A stretch of 53,820 nucleotides of DNA from Prevotella sp. (lineage in GTDB: Bacteria; Bacteroidota; Bacteroidia; Bacteroidales; Bacteroidaceae): NCBI GenBank assembly GCA_018385335.1, contig JAHAZN010000068.1, positions 1-53,820 of the forward strand. Reading direction: 5' to 3'. The notes beneath the pieces are model-generated. The model was not told where the DNA came from. It searched no databases and saw only the letters and a list, made by a program, of their open reading frames with translations. A program made the translations under genes and the position numbers. This document shows, one piece after another, positions 17,007 to 24,394 of this stretch. Every line of letters begins with the position of its first letter. Positions within the stretch are counted from its first letter, which is position 1.

Positions 17007-17813
17007 TCAGTTGTCTAACATCTCGGCAATGGCCTTGGCAGCTTCTTCTCTACAGCGGGAGAAGCTGGGCCAGTCGTTGAAGTCGATAAGACTGATTTGT
17101 CCTTTCTCATCTACGATACAGTCGCCGCCATACACGTCAATTCCAGTGAGCTCAGCCGCTCTGTGTGCCAACGCTTTCAGTTGTTCTATGTTGAACGCAT
17201 AATGCTGTGGCACCCCATTGCGTTTCTCATCATCAAACTTCCACTGACCATCATCGCCAGGGTAGAAGTAGGAGAAGAAGTGGGCGTGCTCTACACCATA
17301 GAATTTCAGTAGGTCGCCTTTTAGGTGGGCGCAGACATAAATCTTGTTGATGCCCCGTTGTCTCATACTCTGCTGTTGTATCAGCATTTCCTTCTCATTG
17401 GCAGCAAACACCACATCGTTGCAAGTCTCTGCCACGCCGTCGCCGCGCTTCAGCCAGTATCCGTCATCGCCTTTCGCAGGGGGCACACTTACTTCCTGTC
17501 TCTCAAGTAGGTTGAAGAGACGGAGGCGATGGCAGCAGAGCTCCACCCCCTGTGGATTGTTGATAACCCTCATACCTTCAGCCTGCCACTGGGCGAGTCT
17601 ATGGAGAGTTGAGGGAAGTCGGCCCATAGAAAGACATAAGTCTATATGCAGAGAGGTGGGCCACACTTCTTCTTCGTTGATGATTATTGTCTGCCATCCC
17701 TTCTCAGAGAGTTGACGACCCACCTCACGAAGAATCGCCTCGTCCTTCGCCTCGCTATGAGGCGAGAATCGACATGCCCGACCGATGAGTAGTACTGTTT
17801 TCACTTTTCTCAA
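17007..17813 (-). CDS. ATP-grasp domain protein, substrate unknown
   Basis: 268 residues. The C-terminal half looks like an ATP-grasp fold: a variable N-terminal domain, NNPQGVELCCHRLRLFNLLE (about 88-107) resembling the usual substrate/linker helix, a lysine-containing strand (YWLKRGDG), and the metal-binding end GGDCIVDEKG followed by LIDFNDWPSF (about 229-251) with Asp and Asn in the expected places. The family includes RimK-type ligases and inositol-phosphate kinases. First gene of the run leading to INO1. I cannot assign a reaction. The confidence covers existence and fold. Confidence 0.75.
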   Translation of the reverse strand: MRKVKTVLLIGRACRFSPHSEAKDEAILREVGRQLSEKGWQTIIINEEEVWPTSLHIDLCLSMGRLPSTLHRLAQWQAEGMRVINNPQGVELCCHRLRLFNLLERQEVSVPPAKGDDGYWLKRGDGVAETCNDVVFAANEKEMLIQQQSMRQRGINKIYVCAHLKGDLLKFYGVEHAHFFSYFYPGDDGQWKFDDEKRNGVPQHYAFNIEQLKALAHRAAELTGIDVYGGDCIVDEKGQISLIDFNDWPSFSRCREEAAKAIAEMLDN

Positions 17814-17826
17814 TAGATAGTAAATG

Positions 17827-17834
17827 CAAAGATA
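17827..17834 (-). promoter_or_regulatory. -7 element for the ATP-grasp/HAD/INO1 run
   Basis: TATCTTTG on the minus strand, 14 bases before the ATP-grasp start. No clear -33 element is present at the right spacing. Confidence 0.4.
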
Positions 17835-17890
17835 TAGCTTTCTTTGAAAATAGGAAAAACCAATTTAAAAAAATTAGTTTTAATGAAACA

Positions 17891-17935
17891 TTTTTAGATG
17901 TTATCCACTCGGGGAGTGTTTTAAAAGTCTAAAAA
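17891..17935. repeat. Nested inverted repeat in the 163-base gap
   Basis: TTTTTAGA (17891-17898) mirrors TCTAAAAA (17928-17935), and CACTC/GAGTG forms an inner hairpin with a GGG loop. It lies 3' of the EamA gene and upstream of the ATP-grasp promoter. It could be a terminator for the EamA transcript, though the T-tail is poor. Confidence 0.4.
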
Positions 17936-17976
17936 ACTATTCTAAAAGTCATTAGACCAAGCGTAGTTATTGTCTA

Positions 17977-18900
17977 TCATCCCTTACCTTTGTTAATAAG
18001 GTATATGCCTGTGGCTGCGAGTGCGCCGGCAATGACATATTTCCAATAGAAGGTTTCACCGAGGCAGAGACACGAGGTGACGGCGCCTGTTACGGGGATG
18101 AGAGAATTATAGATGGCCACACGTCCTATGGGGTTGCATACGATCAGTCGGTTGTAGAGTGTGAATCCGATGGTAGAGATGGCTATCAGCATGAGTAGAA
18201 TCGCCATTCCCCACGGGGTGACCTTGGGCAATGAAGCCCCCATGACGAGTGCCGGCAACACTAATAATGCCCCTCCTATAGCCAGGCTGTAGCCAGTGCC
18301 CACGAACACATCAACACGCCTGCTCATACCACGTGTCATCAGTGAAGCAAAGGCAGAGCAGAGTGCATTGAGGATAATCATCCCATCGCCAAGAAAGGTG
18401 AAATGTCCGCTCTCCGCTCCTCCGAGATTGAGTGCGAGGATACCGGCAAAGCCAATCGCACATCCCCATAGTTTGCGTGATGTGAAGGTGTCGCTCTTAA
18501 AGAAGAGACAGGCGAGGATCACCACGGTAAACACGCTAAGAGAATTGAGGATGGCAGCACGTGCCCCTTCGCTATGTGATAGACCAAAATAGAAGAAGGC
18601 ATAGTGGAAGGTGGTGTTGAGTAGCGAGAAGAGAAGGATGAACCACCAGTTGCTGGGTGCCGATACCGCCAGTCGTCGGCGGGTACACAGAGCTATGCTG
18701 AGGATGATGAGTCCGGCGGCAAGGAAGCGCAGGCCGGCAAAAAGAATCTTTGCTCCTGTCATCTCTGTAGTGATGGCAAACTCCTCCATGCCCAACTTGA
18801 TTAGGGGATAGGCCCATCCCCACAACACTGCAGCCGTAAAGGCAAAAAGTCCTACCCAGAGTGGCTGCCTAAACACACTTTCTGTATGCTCGTTGTTCAT
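17977..18900 (-). CDS. EamA/DMT-family transporter
   Basis: 307 residues with ten predicted transmembrane helices in two EamA repeats (residues about 15-150 and 160-300). Typical small-residue segments such as WGWAYPLIKLG and YNSLIPVTGAVTSCLCLGE are present. Members export or import amino acids, nucleotide precursors or other metabolites, and substrate cannot be told from sequence. It is a single gene facing away from tRNA-Ser. The length is normal and the start gives a plausible inside N-terminus. Confidence 0.92.
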   Translation of the reverse strand: MNNEHTESVFRQPLWVGLFAFTAAVLWGWAYPLIKLGMEEFAITTEMTGAKILFAGLRFLAAGLIILSIALCTRRRLAVSAPSNWWFILLFSLLNTTFHYAFFYFGLSHSEGARAAILNSLSVFTVVILACLFFKSDTFTSRKLWGCAIGFAGILALNLGGAESGHFTFLGDGMIILNALCSAFASLMTRGMSRRVDVFVGTGYSLAIGGALLVLPALVMGASLPKVTPWGMAILLMLIAISTIGFTLYNRLIVCNPIGRVAIYNSLIPVTGAVTSCLCLGETFYWKYVIAGALAATGIYLINKGKG

Positions 18901-18997
18901 CGTTACTCTCTGTTTCGTTTATGTAGCTTCAATACTCATGCGCCCATATCCTTCCAGTAAGGTGTTCAAGATGTCTTGATATAGTCCTGGCGGATAT

Positions 18998-19026
18998 AAA
19001 AAAAGGAAACCTAAAAGGTCTCCTTT
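18998..19026 (-). terminator. Terminator of tRNA-Ser
   Basis: On the minus strand an 11-bp stem (19016-19026 with 19002-19012) with a three-base loop is followed by a run of seven T (complement of 18998-19004). It begins 12 bases after the tRNA. Confidence 0.8.
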
Positions 19027-19037
19027 ATTATTAAAAG

Positions 19038-19125
19038 CGGAGAGAACAGGATTCGAACCTGCGAACCGGTTTTGCCGGTTACACGCTTTCCAGGCGTGCC
19101 TCTTCAACCACTCGAGCACCTCTCC
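19038..19125 (-). tRNA. tRNA-Ser(GGA)
   Basis: An 88-base tRNA with the long variable arm of class II tRNAs (ACCGGCAAAACCGGT region). The acceptor stem pairs GGAGAGG with TCTCTCC, and discriminator is G. The anticodon stem CACGC/GCGTG holds the loop CTGGAAA, giving anticodon GGA for TCC/TCT codons. CCA is not encoded. It has its own promoter and terminator. Confidence 0.95.
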
Positions 19126-19182
19126 AAAGGTGTTTTTTACTGATAAGATGACTAATCAAAGCATCATCAGCGAAATGCGGTG

Positions 19183-19213
19183 CAAAGGTAGTACTTTTTT
19201 TTGAGATTTCAAA
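19183..19213 (-). promoter_or_regulatory. Promoter of tRNA-Ser
   Basis: TACCTTTG (19183-19190) and TTTG (19210-19213) on the minus strand, with 19 bases between. A full match to the Bacteroidota consensus. Confidence 0.75.
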
Positions 19214-19231
19214 CGCTTTTTTACAGAAAAA

Positions 19232-19492
19232 TTAGTCGAAGAGACCTCTTTCCTCTGTTTTTCCGCTGTTGCTCTTTTTTCTTCTTCCTCCAGTGTGTTC
19301 ATGCGAACGCGTGTTGGCGAGTTGTTCGAAGAGCTGCTTTTGTTCCTCGGTCATGCGACCCTCCTTGATGCGTTTGCGCTGATATTTCACCCAGTTGTTG
19401 AGTCTGGTATGCTTATCGGGGAAGTGTCCGGTGCGCTTCACATGTTCCTTGAGTTCTTGGTAATGCTCATTCCATTTTGCTTCATTATCCAT
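19232..19492 (-). CDS. Small helicase-associated-domain protein
   Basis: 86 residues. The N-terminal two thirds fit one helicase-associated (HA, PF03457) repeat: KWNEHYQELKEHVKRTGHFP, then LNNWVKYQRKRIKEGRMTEEQ. In large Bacteroidota and actinobacterial helicases these repeats follow the helicase core and may bind nucleic acid. Here it stands alone with a basic tail (GGRRKKSNSGKTEERG). The start is the ATG at 19492, because the longer frame from 19564 would run through the tRNA-Gln terminator hairpin. It lies between two tRNA genes. Role unknown. Confidence 0.75.
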   Translation of the reverse strand: MDNEAKWNEHYQELKEHVKRTGHFPDKHTRLNNWVKYQRKRIKEGRMTEEQKQLFEQLANTRSHEHTGGRRKKSNSGKTEERGLFD

Positions 19493-19540
19493 GGGTGATG
19501 TCCTGAAGAAGGTGGGTATTGAGATGATTTTTAAATAAGA

Positions 19541-19574
19541 TAAAGAGGGGATGAGTCTTAACACTCATCCCCTC
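19541..19574 (-). terminator. Terminator of tRNA-Gln
   Basis: A perfect 12-bp stem (19545-19556 with 19563-19574) and 6-base loop just after tRNA-Gln on the minus strand, followed by TTTATC, a moderate T-tail. Confidence 0.7.
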
Positions 19575-19581
19575 AGTTCTG

Positions 19582-19652
19582 TTGGGGTACCCGGACTCGA
19601 ACCAGGAAAGGCAGGACCAGAATCTGCAGTGTTACCATTACACCATACCCCA
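19582..19652 (-). tRNA. tRNA-Gln(CTG)
   Basis: 71 bases. The acceptor stem TGGGGTA/TACCCCA is the usual glutamine form, with discriminator A. The anticodon loop TTCTGGT gives anticodon CTG for codon CAG. The anticodon stem has an A-C pair at its loop end. T arm CCTGG/CCGGG with loop TTCGAGT includes one G-T pair. CCA is not encoded. Confidence 0.9.
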
Positions 19653-19697
19653 ATTGTTTCTGAAACTATTCAACGATGTGTTTCTTAATTGCGGGTG

Positions 19698-19729
19698 CAA
19701 AGGTAGTCGTTTTTTGACATATGACCAAA
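19698..19729 (-). promoter_or_regulatory. Promoter of tRNA-Gln
   Basis: TACCTTTG (19698-19705) and TTTG (19726-19729) on the minus strand with 20 bases between. A full consensus match. Confidence 0.75.
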
Positions 19730-19802
19730 TATTTTCTCACTTTTTTTGAGATTTTCTTTCAAAGAGGTCGAAAAATGCCTTATGAGCGCACCTTATGAGG
19801 GC

Positions 19803-21395
19803 TTAATCTTTCTTATCATAGGCATGCAGAGGATAGTCGGTAGTGAAGTGGAGTCCTCTACATTCCTTGCGTTCTATGGCCCATCTGGTGATGAGGTATC
19901 CCACGTTGATCATGTTTCTCAGTTCGCAGATATCTCGACTGGCTTTCACTCGTTTAAAGAGGTTCTCTGTTTCCTCGTAGAGCATATCAAGTCGGTCCCA
20001 TGCCCTGTGTAGTCTTAAATCAGAGCGCACGATACCTACATAGTTTGACATAATCTGTCCTACCTCCTTCACGCTCTGAGTGATGAGCACCTTCTCCTCG
20101 TTGGTCATCGTTCCCTCGTCATTCCATTCAGGCACCTTCTCGTTGAAGTCATACTCATCGATGTGTGCCAGTGAGTGCTTGGCAGCGGAGTCGGCATAGA
20201 CAACAGCCTCGATGAGGGAGTTGCTGGCCAAGCGGTTGCCGCCATGCAGTCCGGTGCAGGCACATTCACCTATGGCATAAAGACGTTCGATGCTCGATTG
20301 TCCGTTGAGGTCAACCTTGATACCACCGCACATATAGTGGGCTGCAGGACGCACAGGGATATAGTCTGTGGTGATGTCGATGCCAATGGATTTGCATTTC
20401 AGATAGATATTGGGGAAATGTCGTTTCGTCTCCTCTGCATTTTTATGTGTCACATCGAGGCACACATGGTCGATGCCATGTATCTTCATCTCCTTGTCGA
20501 TGGCGCGAGCCACGATGTCACGCGGAGCGAGAGAGAGTCGTTCGTCATATTTCTCCATGAATGACTCACCGTTGGGCAGTCTTAGGATTCCACCATATCC
20601 TCTCATCGCCTCCGTGATGAGGAAGGCGGGATGAGTTTCTCCTGGGTGATAGAGTGCTGTGGGGTGAAACTGTACAAACTCCATGTCGGCCACTGTTCCT
20701 TTGGCTCTATACACCATTGCTTCGCCATCACCGGTGGCAATCACGGGGTTGGTCGTTGACTGATAGACAGCGCCACATCCTCCTGTACACATCAGTGTAA
20801 CCTTACTGAGGTAAGTGTCCACCTTTTGGGTGTCGGGGTTGAGGATGTAGGCTCCATAGCAATGGATATAGGGGGTGCGTCGCGTTACCCTTGCGCCGAG
20901 GTGATGCTGGGTGATGATCTCCACCGCAAAATGATTCTCCTTGATAGTGATATTGGGGGTGTTTCTTACAGCTTCCATCAGTCCTCGCTGTATCTCGGCT
21001 CCCGTATCATCGGCATGATGCAGTATTCTGAACTCTGAGTGTCCTCCCTCTCTGTGCAGGTCAAACTCACCATTCTCCTTTCTGTCGAAGTTCACTCCCC
21101 ATTCCACCAACTCTTTTATCTGTTCTGGAGCTTTTCTCACCACCTGTTCCACTGCGTTTCGGTCACTGATATAGTCACCGGCAATCATTGTGTCCTCGAT
21201 GTGTTTTTCAAAGTTGTCCAGTTTGAGATTGGTTACTGAGGCCACTCCACCTTGTGCAAATGATGTGTTAGCTTCATCGAGTGATGTCTTGCATATAATA
21301 CACACCTTGCCTTTGTGCGCTCTTGCCACTTTCAAGGCGTAACTCATGCCGGCCACTCCGGCACCTATAATTAGGAAATCATATTTGTAAACCAT
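19803..21395 (-). CDS. nadB: L-aspartate oxidase
   Basis: 530 residues. It oxidises L-aspartate to iminoaspartate, the first step of de novo NAD synthesis, with FAD. The FAD-binding motif is DFLIIGAGVAGMSYAL near the N-terminus. Other conserved pieces are the substrate loop TSFAQGGVASV, HREGGHSEFRILHHAD, the active-site region RGYGGILR and the C-terminal helical domain. Start at ATG 21395 (MVYKYDF), since the upstream frame covers the promoter and has no homologous character. nadA and nadC are not in the window. It is divergent from dacB. Confidence 0.96.
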   Translation of the reverse strand: MVYKYDFLIIGAGVAGMSYALKVARAHKGKVCIICKTSLDEANTSFAQGGVASVTNLKLDNFEKHIEDTMIAGDYISDRNAVEQVVRKAPEQIKELVEWGVNFDRKENGEFDLHREGGHSEFRILHHADDTGAEIQRGLMEAVRNTPNITIKENHFAVEIITQHHLGARVTRRTPYIHCYGAYILNPDTQKVDTYLSKVTLMCTGGCGAVYQSTTNPVIATGDGEAMVYRAKGTVADMEFVQFHPTALYHPGETHPAFLITEAMRGYGGILRLPNGESFMEKYDERLSLAPRDIVARAIDKEMKIHGIDHVCLDVTHKNAEETKRHFPNIYLKCKSIGIDITTDYIPVRPAAHYMCGGIKVDLNGQSSIERLYAIGECACTGLHGGNRLASNSLIEAVVYADSAAKHSLAHIDEYDFNEKVPEWNDEGTMTNEEKVLITQSVKEVGQIMSNYVGIVRSDLRLHRAWDRLDMLYEETENLFKRVKASRDICELRNMINVGYLITRWAIERKECRGLHFTTDYPLHAYDKKD

Positions 21396-21418
21396 AATAT
21401 AATTATGAAAGACGAGTG

Positions 21419-21426
21419 CAAATGTA
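21419..21426 (-). promoter_or_regulatory. -7 element for nadB
   Basis: TACATTTG on the minus strand, 24 bases before the nadB start. The -33 element is not clear. Confidence 0.45.
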
Positions 21427-21456
21427 GTTGTTTTCTTCCATATATCCTTATTTTTT

Positions 21457-21487
21457 TTTGAATAATCGATTTTTTTCATTAACTTTG
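21457..21487 (+). promoter_or_regulatory. Promoter of dacB
   Basis: TTTG (21457-21460) and TAACTTTG (21480-21487) with 19 bases between. The start codon at 21503 leaves a short leader. Confidence 0.75.
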
Positions 21488-21502
21488 GGTGCTAAAGTTA
21501 TT

Positions 21503-22732
21503 ATGATGACCGATATTGTTATTCCTCGCCGCCTTGTGCTGTGCCTCATACTCTTCCTTTCCATCGTCACTTATGGTCAGGAAGATTCTTTATCTGCACC
21601 CACCGACAGTCTGTTGCCAGCCGTCCCATGGCCTGTTTGTGTCCAGCAACGCTTAGATGGGTTGATGGAGAGCGGAATGTTCGAACGTTCGCAATTAGGA
21701 CTGATGGTCTATGACCTTACAGCCGACAGCGTGATTTTTCGGCGGGGTGAGCGCCAGCTCATGCGTCCGGCTTCGACAATGAAACTCTTCACAGCTGTGG
21801 CTGCCATCGAACGTCTTGGAGGCTCCTATCGGTTTTCCACCGATTTGCGTTATGACGGCGAGGTGACTGATGCCACGCTTACGGGCCATCTCTATTGTAT
21901 AGGAGGTTTCGATCCACTCTTCAATATTGATGATATGCGTGCCTTTGTAGAGAGTGTGAAAAACATGGGCATCGATACTATTCGCGGAGCTATTGTCGCC
22001 GATAAGAGCATGAAGGACACCTTGCGCTTGGGCGAGGGATGGTGTTGGGACGATGATAACCCCATACTCTCCCCACTCTTAATCTCGCGAAGGGATGTGT
22101 TTGTTAAGCGTTTTATCGATGAATTACAGCAGGCGGGTATCACTGTTGAGGCTACGGAAGAAGAGGGTGTCACACCCTGTGAGACCTTCCCCCTCTGCAC
22201 CCGTTTCCACTCCATCGATCAAGTGCTTATGCGCATGATGAAGCAGAGCGATAATCTCTTTGCTGAATCGATGTTCTATCATCTTGCACTCAGCAATGGG
22301 CATCGTCCGGCGACAGCAGAGATGGCACGGCGAGCGATACGTCAACTCATCAAGCGTTGCGGTGGCACCTCATCCTATTGTCGTGTTGCTGATGGTAGCG
22401 GACTTTCCCTTTATAACTATGTTACGGCAGAGCAGGAGGTGATGCTCCTTCGTTATGCCTATAAGCAGTCGAACATCTTTCTACATCTCCAACCCTCGCT
22501 CCCCGTGGCAGGTGAGGATGGAACGTTGCGTTCGAGGATGAAGGGTGGTTTTGCCAACGGGAATGTGAGAGCCAAGACGGGTACACTCACTGCCATCAGC
22601 AGTCTGGCAGGCTATCTCACGGCACCTAACGGGCATGTGCTTTGCTTCTCTATCATCAACCAAGGCTTGAGTAGTGAGCGCGAGGGTCGCTTGTTTCAAG
22701 ACCAGTTGTGTGATGCATTATGTCAACCATAA
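21503..22732 (+). CDS. dacB: D-alanyl-D-alanine carboxypeptidase/endopeptidase (PBP4 type)
   Basis: 409 residues. It has a signal peptide (about 1-28, ending SIVTYGQ) and a serine-type penicillin-binding fold. The three active-site motifs are S91-x-x-K94 (STMK), S249-D250-N251 and K358-T-G. Members of family S13 trim D-Ala from peptidoglycan peptides and cut cross-links in the periplasm. Slightly shorter than E. coli PBP4, as is usual in this phylum. The start at ATG 21503 follows the promoter by 16 bases. mutY follows after 15 bases. Confidence 0.94.
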   Translation: MMTDIVIPRRLVLCLILFLSIVTYGQEDSLSAPTDSLLPAVPWPVCVQQRLDGLMESGMFERSQLGLMVYDLTADSVIFRRGERQLMRPASTMKLFTAVAAIERLGGSYRFSTDLRYDGEVTDATLTGHLYCIGGFDPLFNIDDMRAFVESVKNMGIDTIRGAIVADKSMKDTLRLGEGWCWDDDNPILSPLLISRRDVFVKRFIDELQQAGITVEATEEEGVTPCETFPLCTRFHSIDQVLMRMMKQSDNLFAESMFYHLALSNGHRPATAEMARRAIRQLIKRCGGTSSYCRVADGSGLSLYNYVTAEQEVMLLRYAYKQSNIFLHLQPSLPVAGEDGTLRSRMKGGFANGNVRAKTGTLTAISSLAGYLTAPNGHVLCFSIINQGLSSEREGRLFQDQLCDALCQP

Positions 22733-22747
22733 GAAAGATTGTAAGTG

Positions 22748-23785
22748 ATGTTGAAGGATAAGAATAGTGTCCATCCCTTTGCCGCCACGCTCCTTTCATG
22801 GTTTGCAGAACATGGCAGGTGTCTTCCATGGCGTGAGACCACCGATCCCTATGCTATCTGGCTGAGTGAGGTTGTTCTTCAGCAGACACGCATCGACCAA
22901 GGCACGTCCTACTGGCATCGCCTCATGGAGCGTTTCCCCAGTGTTGAGGAGTTGGCTGCTGCCGACGAAGACGAAGTGTTGCTCCAGTGGCAGGGCTTGG
23001 GCTATTATTCGCGTGCACGCAACCTCCATCATGCCGCCCGTCAGATTGTAGAGATGGGACAGTTTCCTTCCTCATTCAAAGCCCTTCAATCTCTCAAGGG
23101 CGTGGGTCGTTATACTGCTGCCGCCATCGCCTCTTTTGCCTTTGGTGAGTGTGTGGCAGTGGTTGATGGCAATGTCTATCGTGTTCTTGCACGTTATTTT
23201 GGCATTGATACGCCTATCAACTCCTCGGCAGGCGAGCGACTCTTCTTCTCCTTAGCTCAGGAACTTATTCCTGCATCAGCACCAGCACTTTTCAATCAAG
23301 CGATGATGGATTTTGGTGCCCTCTGTTGCACTCCCTCTTCACCACATTGTAGTCTATGCCCCCTGTCGCTCTCGTGTCATGCGCTGCGAGCCCAGCTCAC
23401 ATCGTCGCTCCCCATCAAACTGAAGAAGGTGAAGGTAAAGGAGCGTCGTATGGCATGGCTCATCGTGATTCATCAAGACAGCATAGCCCTACGGCGCCGA
23501 GGGGCAGGTGATATATGGCAAGGACTTTGGGAACCTGTCAATCTCATCGATGACCCTCATGTCTCGTCGCATGTTCTTCTTTCCACTCGTAGAGCATGGA
23601 TGTCCGTAGCCGAGGGGCATCGTCATCTCCTCACTCATCGCCTCCTTCTTGCTGATTTTCATCTCTATCGTCCTGAGGAACGACCTCCTCTGCCAGAGGG
23701 GTATCAGTGGGTCAGACTATCAGAACTCCAAAACTATGCTCTTCCTCAACTCATGGTTGAGGTATTCAATAAATGTATAAAATGA
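22748..23785 (+). CDS. mutY: A/G-specific adenine glycosylase
   Basis: 345 residues. It removes adenine opposite 8-oxoguanine. The helix-hairpin-helix domain holds the catalytic Glu in LSEVVLQQTR, the hairpin LKGVGRYTAAAI and Asp in VVDGNVYRV. The iron-sulfur cluster cysteines follow as C-x6-C-x2-C-x5-C in CTPSSPHCSLCPLSLSC. The C-terminal NUDIX-like domain (about 230-345) senses 8-oxoG. A GTG at 22745 directly before the chosen ATG is the alternative start. Its stop overlaps the crcB start as ATGA, so translational coupling is likely. Confidence 0.96.
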   Translation: MLKDKNSVHPFAATLLSWFAEHGRCLPWRETTDPYAIWLSEVVLQQTRIDQGTSYWHRLMERFPSVEELAAADEDEVLLQWQGLGYYSRARNLHHAARQIVEMGQFPSSFKALQSLKGVGRYTAAAIASFAFGECVAVVDGNVYRVLARYFGIDTPINSSAGERLFFSLAQELIPASAPALFNQAMMDFGALCCTPSSPHCSLCPLSLSCHALRAQLTSSLPIKLKKVKVKERRMAWLIVIHQDSIALRRRGAGDIWQGLWEPVNLIDDPHVSSHVLLSTRRAWMSVAEGHRHLLTHRLLLADFHLYRPEERPPLPEGYQWVRLSELQNYALPQLMVEVFNKCIK

Positions 23786-24141
23786 GAGATTTGTTATTTG
23801 TATTCTTAGGTGGTGGTGCGGGGAGCATCCTGCGCTATATGGTGAGCAGGTGGCTCAACACATCGTTTTTCCCATGGGGTACGCTGGCCGTCAACATCAT
23901 CGGCTGTTTCCTTGTTAGTCTGTTTGGAACATGGATAGCACGTCAGAGTCTGCCCACCGACCTCCGTCTGTTGATGGTTGTTGGACTTTGTGGAGGTTTC
24001 ACCACCTTTTCTACGTTTGGCAATGAAACTATGACCATGTTGCGCAATGGTCATCTGTTGTTATCGTTCATCTATATCTTCCTCAGCGTTGCCGCAGGCA
24101 TAGCAGCTGCTTACATCGGAGCCAAACTCCTGGAAGCGTGA
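23782..24141 (+). CDS. crcB: Fluoride channel CrcB/Fluc
   Basis: 119 residues with four transmembrane helices; it works as a dual-topology dimer exporting fluoride. Conserved features are GGGAGSILRY near the start, the NIIGCFLVSLFG helix, and GLCGGFTTFSTFGNE, which holds the Phe box and the central sodium-binding backbone. The start is taken as the ATG of the ATGA overlap with mutY; an ATG three codons earlier is possible. No fluoride riboswitch is upstream, since the region is mutY coding sequence. Confidence 0.94.
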   Translation: MRDLLFVFLGGGAGSILRYMVSRWLNTSFFPWGTLAVNIIGCFLVSLFGTWIARQSLPTDLRLLMVVGLCGGFTTFSTFGNETMTMLRNGHLLLSFIYIFLSVAAGIAAAYIGAKLLEA

Positions 24142-24394
24142 AATGGACAGGAAAAATCCTTAAACCCAAATCGGTCATTAGCGTTATGATGATAACAACT
24201 CTTGTTTTATTTAACGGAAGCTTCGAGCGGTTTCTGCACAATTCTTCCTATCACAAGTAACGGCAGGGAGGATAGTCCTTTCTATGAGGGAACTGACAGG
24301 GACGCTATCTGCAACCTGGAAGGAAAGACGAGCACGCTGCACCGCGGATTAACATCATACGGATGAATGATGGCACAACGAGAAAGTAGTGAAA
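24142..24394. other. Convergent gap with no assignable gene; possible RNA or element remnant
   Basis: This 253-base gap lies between the ends of crcB (+) and the UDP-sugar dehydrogenase (-). It is less AT-rich than other gaps here. On the plus strand about 55 codons are open from near 24200 to a TGA near 24364, and on the minus strand a 44-codon GTG frame overlaps it; neither has a good start nor a family I recognise. Hairpin pieces include AGGA-TAG-TCCT and GATAG/CTATC near 24270-24310. It does not match tmRNA, RNase P or SRP RNA features. Terminators for both genes may be included. Confidence 0.35.

Noticed and set aside
17901..17910. DnaA box / origin signal (TTATCCACT)
   Set aside because: A single near-match to the 9-mer without neighbouring boxes, dnaA or an AT-rich unwinding element.
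18919..19119. 67-codon frame overlapping tRNA-Ser
   Set aside because: Most of it is the tRNA sequence and its terminator.
23650..23781. Fluoride riboswitch before crcB
   Set aside because: The region is mutY coding sequence and crcB overlaps its stop; no riboswitch core was seen.
24142..24394. tmRNA, RNase P RNA or SRP RNA
   Set aside because: None of their conserved core sequences is present in the gap.
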